Origin: a virus
Virus record (IMG/VR): IMGVR_UViG_3300025138_000326
Location: 1-24,966 of that record
Length of the DNA: 24,966 nt
Reading direction: 5' to 3' (one strand)
Every line of letters starts with the position of its first letter. Positions within the stretch are counted from its first letter, which is position 1. The notes below the pieces were generated by a model. That model saw only the letters and a program-made list of their open reading frames with translations, made no database searches and was not told where the DNA came from. Made by a program: the position numbers and the translations under genes. Below, piece by piece: positions 1 to 6,112 of the stretch.

Positions 1-2
1 AT

Positions 3-149
3 TTTGATCCTAATACTCAAGTATATTTAAATTTAAGATTACTTAATGTGGGAATTGGATTTACACCTGTTATTGTTACTGAGACATACGCAGCAATTAA
101 AACAATATTGGATAGTATTGATTGTACAAAACTTTGCACAGATACATAA
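3..149 (+). CDS. C-terminal end of an unidentified protein (partial)
   Basis: An open frame enters from the left edge of the window and stops with TAA at 147-149, leaving 48 residues of the C-terminus. The tail contains a beta-type stretch (NVGIGFTPVIVTETYA), a short helix-like stretch and two cysteines near the end (DCTKLC). The next gene starts 12 bases downstream after an A-rich run, which is the spacing seen throughout this region and supports the frame being real. The fragment is too short to assign to a family. Its position next to a fibre-like gene suggests a structural role, but that is inference only. Confidence 0.6.
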   Translation, partial: FDPNTQVYLNLRLLNVGIGFTPVIVTETYAAIKTILDSIDCTKLCTDT

Positions 150-161
150 AAAAAAAATAAA

Positions 162-1778
162 ATGGGAAATATATTAATAGACATGATGGGTCTACTCAAT
201 AGAAAAAGAGTAGTTAAAAAAACCGAAGACACAGATTATTTAGTATTGGGTAGAAGGCCTAATCCAGATGATGGCATGTTTAATACACCTAAAATGTATA
301 ATGAGCTCATATCTATAAAAGATCTTAAAGCAGGTATTAACTCAGGTGAGGTTACTGGTAGTGGTACTACTAATTTTATACCTGTTTATACAGATGGGGC
401 AAATAGCGTTATTGGGAATAGCCAATTACAACAATCACCACAACTAAGTAGTGGTTTATATCAAATAAGATTAAACAATGCAGATAGATTTATTATAAAC
501 AAACCTAGCTCTGTAACTTCAGGTGATCCTGAGTATTTGATTCAACAAGATGGAACCTCTAAGGTGAGTTTTGGTTGGGATGATGATGGCGATGGTTTTG
601 GTTTTATATATAATTGGGCAGGAAACGGTTTAAAGTTAGGAGCAGCAGGAAATAATCCAATGCTTGAAATTAAAACTACATCTGGCTCAGAAGAAATTGA
701 TTTACACAAGTCAATAAAGTTTGTAGATTATGGATCCGGAACTTATACTGGTACGGTAGCCTATACATTAGCTGTAGATTCATCAGGTAATGTAATTGAA
801 ACAACAGACGGTGGTGGTACAGTAACTGGAACCGGAACAGCTAACACTTTGACTAAATGGTCAACGGGTGGTACTGGTATAGAAAATTCTGTTGTAAACG
901 ATACAGGAAGTGAAGTAATAATTGATAAAGCAGGTATAGTAATTCCAACAGCCTTAACAACTAAACTTCAAGTTAATGGAGATATAGGTATATTTACTTT
1001 AGACACTAGTGCTAATCCTATATATATGACACTAGGATTTGGTGGTGGCGCACATTTTTCTAATATGGCTTTAGGTAGGGATGCTTTAAAAGATAATACA
1101 TCTGGAATAAGTAATATTGCTATAGGTCCATATGCATTAGATCATCCAACAGATGCTGATAGAAATACAGCAATTGGACAATATGCTTTATCATTAATAC
1201 AAGGTGATAATAATACTGCAATAGGATATGCTGCAGGTTATAATAGACCAGGAGGAACTAATGGAGGTGATAACAGAGAATCTATTTATATAGGATCACT
1301 GTCTCAACCTGGACCAGCATCAGGAGGGAGTTCTATAGCTACTGAAAATCAAATTGTAATAGGATATGCTGCCACTGGTTTTGGCTCTAATACTGTAACA
1401 TTAGGTAATGATTCTATAGTAGGTACTTATTTAAAGGGAAACGTTGTTATTGGTTCTGATTTATCTAGTTCTTATAAATTAAACGTTTCAGGTGATTTTA
1501 AATTTAATGATCCAGTATCAGGTTCAGGTTATATGCAATCTGACTACGGTGACCATAGAATTTCAATATTTGACGTAAATAATAACAGAGTTTTTACAGT
1601 AGGAGATTTAGATAGTGGTACTGCAGATCTTTTAAATATTAATGCTTCAAATGTTAATATTGCTAAATTAAAAATATCAGGTGTCCCTGTACATGCAGAC
1701 AATAATGCTGCTATAACTGCAGGTTTAACAACAGGAGAAGTTTATAGAACGGATGACTTTTTAAAAATAGTACATTAA
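162..1778 (+). CDS. fibre-like structural protein with YadA-head-like repeats
   Basis: This 538-residue protein is probably a virion fibre or adhesin subunit. The first 60 residues form a charged, non-repetitive head, possibly the virion-attachment end. The middle is Gly/Thr/Ser/Asn-rich beta sequence. Residues about 317-430 contain repeated motifs of the type NTAIGxxA (SNIAIGPYAL, NTAIGQYAL, NTAIGYAAGY, NQIVIGYAA, NTVTLGND). This pattern is known from the left-handed trimeric beta-roll heads of YadA-type adhesins and occurs in phage fibres. The C-terminus (AAITAGLTTGEVYRTDDFLK region) resembles a terminal motif I recognise from marine phage tail proteins. It follows the partial gene by 12 bases and is separated from the next start by 2 bases. 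I infer host-surface contact. A head fibre or baseplate spike is also possible. No catalytic motif was seen. Confidence 0.7.
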   Translation: MGNILIDMMGLLNRKRVVKKTEDTDYLVLGRRPNPDDGMFNTPKMYNELISIKDLKAGINSGEVTGSGTTNFIPVYTDGANSVIGNSQLQQSPQLSSGLYQIRLNNADRFIINKPSSVTSGDPEYLIQQDGTSKVSFGWDDDGDGFGFIYNWAGNGLKLGAAGNNPMLEIKTTSGSEEIDLHKSIKFVDYGSGTYTGTVAYTLAVDSSGNVIETTDGGGTVTGTGTANTLTKWSTGGTGIENSVVNDTGSEVIIDKAGIVIPTALTTKLQVNGDIGIFTLDTSANPIYMTLGFGGGAHFSNMALGRDALKDNTSGISNIAIGPYALDHPTDADRNTAIGQYALSLIQGDNNTAIGYAAGYNRPGGTNGGDNRESIYIGSLSQPGPASGGSSIATENQIVIGYAATGFGSNTVTLGNDSIVGTYLKGNVVIGSDLSSSYKLNVSGDFKFNDPVSGSGYMQSDYGDHRISIFDVNNNRVFTVGDLDSGTADLLNINASNVNIAKLKISGVPVHADNNAAITAGLTTGEVYRTDDFLKIVH

Positions 1779-1780
1779 TT

Positions 1781-2071
1781 ATGGCAAAGACAAAGGATAG
1801 CAGATTGGCAAGAGCGGGTGTAGCAGGGTTTAATAAACCTAAACGTACCCCATCACACCCAAAAAAGTCACATGTTGTTGTAGCTAAAGTAGGTGATAAA
1901 GTAAAAACAATTAGATTTGGTGAGCAGGGCGCTAGTACAGCAGGTAAACCAAAAGCTGGTGAATCAGCTAAAATGAAAGCTAAACGTAAGTCATTTAAAG
2001 CTAGACATGGAAAGAATATAAAAAAAGGAAAGATGTCTGCAGCGTATTGGGCAGATAAAGTTAAATGGTAA
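1781..2071 (+). CDS. small, highly basic conserved phage protein
   Basis: The 96-residue product is very rich in Lys and Arg, with stretches such as FNKPKRTPSHPKKSH and KAKRKSFKARHGKNIKKGK and the ending YWADKVKW. I recognise this sequence type as a conserved hypothetical protein in many environmental phages, but know of no established function. The composition would allow nucleic-acid binding or packaging with the genome; that is inference. The ATG lies two bases after the preceding stop, in the context AATTATGGCA used by many genes here. It has no cysteines, membrane segments or signal peptide. Confidence 0.8.
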   Translation: MAKTKDSRLARAGVAGFNKPKRTPSHPKKSHVVVAKVGDKVKTIRFGEQGASTAGKPKAGESAKMKAKRKSFKARHGKNIKKGKMSAAYWADKVKW

Positions 2072-2102
2072 GCAAAGAAATAATAAAGTACAATAAACTT
2101 TT

Positions 2103-2129
2103 TTGATTTAAACATTTTTTATATATTTG
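2103..2129 (+). promoter_or_regulatory. candidate Bacteroidota-type promoter
   Basis: The only intergenic gap in the first 4.4 kb longer than 20 bases carries TATATTTG at 2122-2129, an exact match to the Bacteroidota -7 consensus TAnnTTTG. A TTG lies upstream at 2103-2105. The 16-base spacing is slightly shorter than the usual range. The start codon at 2155 is 25 bases downstream. It would drive the small helical protein and the endolysin. In such AT-rich DNA a chance match is quite possible. Confidence 0.4.
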
Positions 2130-2154
2130 TTATTATTAACTTAAATTTATAAAA

Positions 2155-2454
2155 ATGGCTGATACAAAAACCAACCCTGAATTATCTGAGAAAGATCCTC
2201 AATTAACTAAAGAACAACTTGCAGAACGTAGAGAGGAAATAACTGCATTCTACAAAGACAACATCCCACATTTAGAAGTACAAGCTGATTATGAAATGCT
2301 TTTATCTGCTATAGAAAAAGCAAGAGCAGAACGTATGCAAGCTCAAATGTATATGGCACAACAATATGCTGCACAAAAAGAAGGAGGACAACCATCAACT
2401 CCTGAAGCAGATGAGTTTAAAGCTGCAATGGAAGATGCAGTAAATCCAAAGTAA
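2155..2454 (+). CDS. small acidic helical protein, unknown function
   Basis: I do not recognise a named family for this 99-residue protein. It is predicted to be mostly helical and charged. The N-terminus is Glu/Lys-rich; the centre (YEMLLSAIEKARAERMQAQMYMAQQY, quoted only in part here as AIEKARAERMQAQMYMAQQ) reads as an amphipathic Ala/Met/Gln-rich helix that may self-associate; the tail is acidic. It sits one base upstream of the endolysin start and downstream of a candidate promoter, so the two are probably co-transcribed. There is no membrane segment, so it is not an obvious holin. A minor structural or chaperone-like role is possible but unsupported. Confidence 0.7.
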   Translation: MADTKTNPELSEKDPQLTKEQLAERREEITAFYKDNIPHLEVQADYEMLLSAIEKARAERMQAQMYMAQQYAAQKEGGQPSTPEADEFKAAMEDAVNPK

Positions 2455-2455
2455 A

Positions 2456-3376
2456 ATGCAAATGTTAAAAATTGGATCAAAAGGTTCAAGAGTAGCAGCA
2501 CTTCAAAGTAAATTAGGAATAAAATCTGATGGAGTTTTTGGCCCTAATACAGAGAAGCATGTTAAACGTTTTCAACTTACACGTCATTTAGATGTGACTG
2601 GAATGGTTGATAATGATATGTGGGTTCTACTAACTCATTTAGAGAATACAATCCCTGAAGAAATAGATGAAGATACTGATTTACAAGGTCAATATTATAA
2701 AACAAATTATGATCAGGTAATACATAGACATTATTTACCTAAAGGAGAATATGTTAATGGTCCTGTTAATAATGAGTATATATTTTTACATCATACCGCT
2801 GGTCATGCAGATCCTTATAGATGTATTGACCATTGGGGTAGAGATTCACGTGGTAGAATAGCCACTGAATTTGTATTAGGCGGTATAGATCATAGAAATA
2901 ATAATGATGAAAATGATGGTGTAATGGTTCAAGCTTTTCCTACAGGTGCACAAGGATGGCATTTAGGTAAAACAGGATCAGGATATATGAACCGTCATTC
3001 AGTAGGTTTAGAGATATGTTCTATGGGATATCTAACTCATAATAACAAAACATATGTAAACTCTACATGTAAAGAAGAACAAGTTCAAATATTATCTGAA
3101 CCATTTAATAGTTATACCAAATGGCATAGTTATTCAGATGCACAAATTAAAGCAACTGAGAAATGGATTAAATATATAGGTGAAAGAGATCAAATTGATG
3201 TTAGGTTAGGTTTAAAACAATTTATACAAAAACATGGACCTACAAAAGGATTTGGATTTCAACTTGATGCACACCTAGGAAAAGTAAAAGGATTATTAAC
3301 ACATACCAATGTAAGGAAGGATAAATCTGATTGTTATCCTCACCCGGACTTAGTTGATATGATATTAAGTTTATAA
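2456..3376 (+). CDS. endolysin: peptidoglycan-binding domain plus N-acetylmuramoyl-L-alanine amidase
   Basis: This 306-residue enzyme should cleave the amide bond between N-acetylmuramic acid and L-alanine in host peptidoglycan at lysis. Residues about 4-60 match a PG_binding_1 domain (KIGSKGSRVAALQSKLGI, then DGVFGPNTEKHVKRFQ). Residues about 105-300 form an Amidase_2 / T7-lysozyme-like domain: LHHTAG gives the first zinc ligand (His112 or His113), and THTNVRKDKSDC gives His283 and Cys293, the His/His/Cys set expected for zinc amidases. GWHLG and SVGLEICS are also typical family blocks. There is no signal peptide, so export presumably needs a holin, and none is visible here. The ATG at 2456 is one base after the previous stop; Met3 is an alternative start. 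A structural, virion-associated lysin cannot be excluded. Confidence 0.9.
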   Translation: MQMLKIGSKGSRVAALQSKLGIKSDGVFGPNTEKHVKRFQLTRHLDVTGMVDNDMWVLLTHLENTIPEEIDEDTDLQGQYYKTNYDQVIHRHYLPKGEYVNGPVNNEYIFLHHTAGHADPYRCIDHWGRDSRGRIATEFVLGGIDHRNNNDENDGVMVQAFPTGAQGWHLGKTGSGYMNRHSVGLEICSMGYLTHNNKTYVNSTCKEEQVQILSEPFNSYTKWHSYSDAQIKATEKWIKYIGERDQIDVRLGLKQFIQKHGPTKGFGFQLDAHLGKVKGLLTHTNVRKDKSDCYPHPDLVDMILSL

Positions 3377-3377
3377 T

Positions 3378-3749
3378 ATGGCAATAGTAAACAAAGTTGA
3401 TATAAAAATGAAAGTTGATATTGATAAAACTATTCAATATCAAATAATGACTTATTGTTTTTTTAATAATATATTTATAAGCAATTCAGATATGAAGTTT
3501 TTAGCAGAGTTATCTAAATATAAGAATATTGAGTTAACTAAATTTTGTTTAAAATTAGTTGAGGGTAATATATTTAAAAGCCCTCAATCTGCCAGGAATG
3601 CAATTACTAAAGCTGAAAAAAAGAATTTACTTAATAAATCAGGTAATAATAAAAAAACAATTTCACTTCAAAAAGATATTAATGTTCAAACCAGTGGATT
3701 AGTATTACTGGATTATAAAATATTAGGCAGTGAATCCAAAGAGTCATAA
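3378..3749 (+). CDS. winged-helix-like putative DNA-binding protein
   Basis: The 123-residue product has a helical N-terminal half followed by SPQSARNAITKAEKKNLL, which reads as a recognition helix. Next comes a short polar turn (NKSGNNKKTISL) like the wing of a winged helix, and a C-terminal beta segment. I infer sequence-specific DNA binding, possibly a regulator or packaging accessory protein. There is no catalytic motif. The start lies one base after the endolysin stop. The last 20 bases overlap the HU/IHF-like gene in another frame, indicating translational coupling. The family assignment comes from secondary-structure reading only and could be wrong; the reading frame itself is well supported by tight packing. 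Confidence 0.65.
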   Translation: MAIVNKVDIKMKVDIDKTIQYQIMTYCFFNNIFISNSDMKFLAELSKYKNIELTKFCLKLVEGNIFKSPQSARNAITKAEKKNLLNKSGNNKKTISLQKDINVQTSGLVLLDYKILGSESKES

Positions 3750-4083
3750 AGAACTTAGAAAAGATATAGCTGATGAAGTAGGAGTGCATAATTCTGTAGT
3801 AGATGAATTTATAACTTTTTACTACAGTAAGTTAAGAAAGAAATTATCTGATATAGATTTTCCAAGGGTACATGTAGATGGACTGGGAACTTTTTATTTA
3901 AGAAAAAATAAACTTGAAAAAGCAATTAAAAAAAATAAAAGTATTCTGGGTAATTTAGCTAAAAGAACTTATATAGGTTTTGCTAAAAGTCAAGAAATTA
4001 ATAATAATGTTAAGCAAATGGAAGCTGCATTAAAACAAATGGAAATAGATATTTTAAACAAAAAAATATTTAAAGAGAAATGA
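3730..4083 (+). CDS. HU/IHF-like DNA-binding protein
   Basis: This 117-residue protein resembles the HU/IHF family of DNA-bending proteins. Residues 7-41 (KELRKDIADEVGVHNSVVDE and on) match the helical dimerisation region, and VHVDGLGTFYLRKN (residues about 47-60) matches the family GFGSF strand. The usual beta-arm with its Arg-x-Asn-Pro tip is replaced by a Lys-rich helical stretch, and the C-terminus adds a charged helix (about 88-117). It starts with GTG at 3730 because no earlier in-frame ATG fits, and it overlaps the previous gene by 20 bases. IHF-like genes are also found in crAss-like phages. It probably shapes DNA for packaging, replication or transcription. DNA bending is uncertain because the arm proline is missing. 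Confidence 0.75.
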   Translation: MNPKSHKELRKDIADEVGVHNSVVDEFITFYYSKLRKKLSDIDFPRVHVDGLGTFYLRKNKLEKAIKKNKSILGNLAKRTYIGFAKSQEINNNVKQMEAALKQMEIDILNKKIFKEK

Positions 4084-4409
4084 AAAAATGGGAAAAATAT
4101 CTTAGTATATTTAAAAATGCTGATAAAATTGCAGATGGTATTGCAAATAGTATTTTTAAAAAAGAACATATTGAAGCTGTTGCAACAGACAGATTTCAAA
4201 TATGTATAAGATGCTCATTGTTTGATGCAGAAGGGAAAGATTGTTTAGCACCTGGATCACAACCATGTTGTTCTGATTGTGGATGTAGTTTAGCATTTAA
4301 AGTAAGATCAACAGCATCTGAGTGTCCAAAAGGATATTGGGATGCTTACACAACTGAAAAAGAAGAGGAGTTAATAAATAATCAAATTGAAAATAATGAT
4401 AGAAATTAA
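4080..4409 (+). CDS. Cys-rich zinc-ribbon-like small protein
   Basis: The first 40 residues of this 109-residue protein are a basic amphipathic helix. The core carries Cys42 and Cys45 (CIRC), Cys55, Cys63, Cys64, Cys67 and Cys69 (CCSDCGC) and Cys82, a spacing typical of proteins that bind one or two zinc ions. The C-terminus is acidic and disordered. The start overlaps the stop of the HU/IHF-like gene in ATGA, so the two are translationally coupled. I recognise the general pattern as a small phage Cys-rich protein but cannot name a family. A nucleic-acid or protein-binding role is likely for a zinc ribbon. No enzyme motif is visible. Confidence 0.75.
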   Translation: MKKWEKYLSIFKNADKIADGIANSIFKKEHIEAVATDRFQICIRCSLFDAEGKDCLAPGSQPCCSDCGCSLAFKVRSTASECPKGYWDAYTTEKEEELINNQIENNDRN

Positions 4410-4485
4410 TTATTACACAGGTAGTGAGATAACCACAGTAACCACGGGTAATGAAAATAGCTGGTGGTATACTACAATAGTATAA
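4396..4485 (+). CDS. possible 29-residue microprotein
   Basis: A short frame begins at ATG 4396, inside the last codons of the Cys-rich gene, and stops at TAA 4483-4485, four bases before the nuclease start. It fills almost exactly what would otherwise be an 80-base gap, matching the tight packing of this operon. The peptide is neutral, rich in Thr, Tyr and Trp (NSWWYTT), and looks beta-forming. There is no recognised homologue or membrane helix. Codon bias alone cannot decide it at this length. Confidence 0.35.
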   Translation: MIEINYYTGSEITTVTTGNENSWWYTTIV

Positions 4486-4489
4486 TATT

Positions 4490-5299
4490 ATGGCAATAAA
4501 ATTTCAAGAAGAAGGTCACATTTATGAAAGCATTGATAATGATAATATTCAATGGACTGGAGTAACATCTTTTATAGGTAAATTTAAACCTAAATTTGAT
4601 AGAGATGGACAAGCAAAAAAATCATCAAAAAATAAAAGATCTAAGTGGTATGGAATGACCCCAAAAGAAATTATTGCAGCATGGGATGGGGAAACAGATA
4701 GAGCAATTACACTAGGTAATTTTTATCACAATCAAAGAGAAGCAGACATGCTTGACTTTAAAACTATTGAGCGTAATGGTATTGAAGTGCCTATTATTAA
4801 ACCAATAATAGATGATGAGGGAATAAAACTTTCTCCAAATCAAAAATTAGAAAATGGTTTATATCCTGAACATTTAGTATATTTAAAATCTGTTGGATTA
4901 TGTGGACAAGCTGATGTTGTTGAAATAGTAGATGGATTAATAAATATTAATGATTATAAAACTAATAAAGAAATAAAAGAAAAAGGATTTACTAATTGGG
5001 AAGGTATAACTAATAAAATGTATAAACCTATAAGTCATTTAGATGATTGTAATCTAAATCATTATAATTTACAATTAAGTATGTATGCATATATAATTAA
5101 AAAGCATAACCCTAAATTAAAAATTGGTAAATTAACTATTCAACATGTTAAATTTAAACAAGTAGGTGAAGACAAGTTTGGTTATCCAATAAATGAACAT
5201 GTTAATGGAGAACCTGTATTAGATACAATAAAGATATATGAACTTCCATATTTAAAAGATGAAGTCATGTCATTAATAAAGTGGATAAAAGATATATAA
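4490..5299 (+). CDS. PD-(D/E)XK superfamily nuclease (RecB/Cas4-type)
   Basis: This 269-residue protein has the ordered motifs of RecB-type PD-(D/E)XK nucleases. GNFYH (His80) is the N-terminal His motif. YPEHLVY contains Glu127. GQADVVEI gives the metal-binding Asp142, and NDYKTNK gives Asp155-x-Lys157. QLSMYAY (Gln195 to Tyr199) is motif IV. No Fe-S cysteine cluster of the Cas4 or AddB kind is seen, and no helicase domain is fused. It likely acts on DNA ends or branched DNA during replication, recombination or packaging. It sits immediately upstream of the terminase region, which would fit trimming of packaging substrates, but that is inference. The ATG has the local AATATTATGGCA context. 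Confidence 0.85.
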   Translation: MAIKFQEEGHIYESIDNDNIQWTGVTSFIGKFKPKFDRDGQAKKSSKNKRSKWYGMTPKEIIAAWDGETDRAITLGNFYHNQREADMLDFKTIERNGIEVPIIKPIIDDEGIKLSPNQKLENGLYPEHLVYLKSVGLCGQADVVEIVDGLININDYKTNKEIKEKGFTNWEGITNKMYKPISHLDDCNLNHYNLQLSMYAYIIKKHNPKLKIGKLTIQHVKFKQVGEDKFGYPINEHVNGEPVLDTIKIYELPYLKDEVMSLIKWIKDI

Positions 5300-5306
5300 A
5301 ACAATT

Positions 5307-5825
5307 ATGATAGTAAGATTATTTGATATACAAAATAGTGAATTGATAGTGACTGAACATTGTCATGCATTACCTTTTCTTAAAAAAATAATGGATGAAT
5401 ATCCTGATACGCATATGACAGTATATAAATATTTGTTTTATATGACATGTCCTAATCCTGATGCCAATCCATTTTTTAATTTACCAGAACATGAAAAGGA
5501 AGATATTATTATTGAAGAGATTCAACTTGAAGATTCAACAGAAGATCCACCAATAAGATATGCTAAAGCAATGTGTGAGAAAATGTATCAAACACCAACA
5601 TATAGAGCATATGTAGGTATAAAATCTATGTTAGATAGACTAGCAAAGTATATGGAAGTTACCGCTATAGAACATGGTAGAGATGGAAATATAAATTCTA
5701 TGGTAAATGCTGCTGCAAAGTTTGAAGCAATAAGACAATCTTATAAAGGTGCATTTACTGATATGAGACAAGAACAAGATAGCTCTGTGCGTGGTGGTGC
5801 AGGTTTAGCATATGACCAAATATAA
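5307..5825 (+). CDS. candidate small terminase subunit (function from position)
   Basis: The 172-residue product has a mixed N-terminal region, an acidic linker around residues 65-85, and a long helical C-terminal half (residues about 90-150). A Gly-rich tail follows (SVRGGAGLAY). It lies between the nuclease and the GroES-like gene, one gene upstream of the large terminase. Phage small terminases usually occupy this position. No clear N-terminal helix-turn-helix is visible, so the assignment rests on position, length and helical content. It could be another packaging or head protein. The ATG is seven bases after the nuclease stop, within AACAATTATG. Confidence 0.75.
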   Translation: MIVRLFDIQNSELIVTEHCHALPFLKKIMDEYPDTHMTVYKYLFYMTCPNPDANPFFNLPEHEKEDIIIEEIQLEDSTEDPPIRYAKAMCEKMYQTPTYRAYVGIKSMLDRLAKYMEVTAIEHGRDGNINSMVNAAAKFEAIRQSYKGAFTDMRQEQDSSVRGGAGLAYDQI

Positions 5826-5836
5826 AATCAAAAATT

Positions 5837-6112
5837 ATGGCACAAAAAATTATTCCAGTAGGACAAAAGTTATTAATTAAAGAAATTAAAGCAGCAACAA
5901 AAACTGCATCAGGACTTATTATTCCCACAATTGCACAAAAAATAACTTATGAAGGTCAGGTAGTAGGAAGAGGTGAATCAGTAAGTGAAATACAGATTGG
6001 TGATGTAGTAAGATATGCAGAACATGCTATGCCTACACCTATGAAACATGATGGAGAAGAACATTTATTATTACAAGTTGGTGATGTTTATGCCATTATA
6101 AGAGATGAGTAG
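5837..6112 (+). CDS. GroES-like co-chaperonin (Cpn10 family)
   Basis: This 91-residue protein matches the Cpn10 fold in length and landmarks. Residues 6-15 (IPVGQKLLIK) resemble the GroES N-terminal strand. ATKTASGLIIP (residues 20-30) matches the mobile loop, with hydrophobic Leu27-Ile28-Ile29 where GroES has the GroEL-contacting Ile-Val-Leu. GQVVGRGE and QIGDVVRY match the core strands, and LLQVGDVYAII the C-terminal strand. It should cap host GroEL and help fold phage proteins, as gp31 of T4 does for the T4 capsid protein. It is encoded directly upstream of the large terminase, overlapping it by 8 bases, in the same run of genes as the portal and capsid. A structural role cannot be strictly excluded, but the mobile loop makes a co-chaperonin much more likely. 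Confidence 0.85.
   Translation: MAQKIIPVGQKLLIKEIKAATKTASGLIIPTIAQKITYEGQVVGRGESVSEIQIGDVVRYAEHAMPTPMKHDGEEHLLLQVGDVYAIIRDE

Noticed and set aside
1711-2115. Minus-strand ORF of 134 codons
   Set aside because: It lies antisense to the basic protein gene and the end of the fibre-like gene, both better supported by packing and start context; its hydrophobic composition is the mirror of Lys-rich codons.
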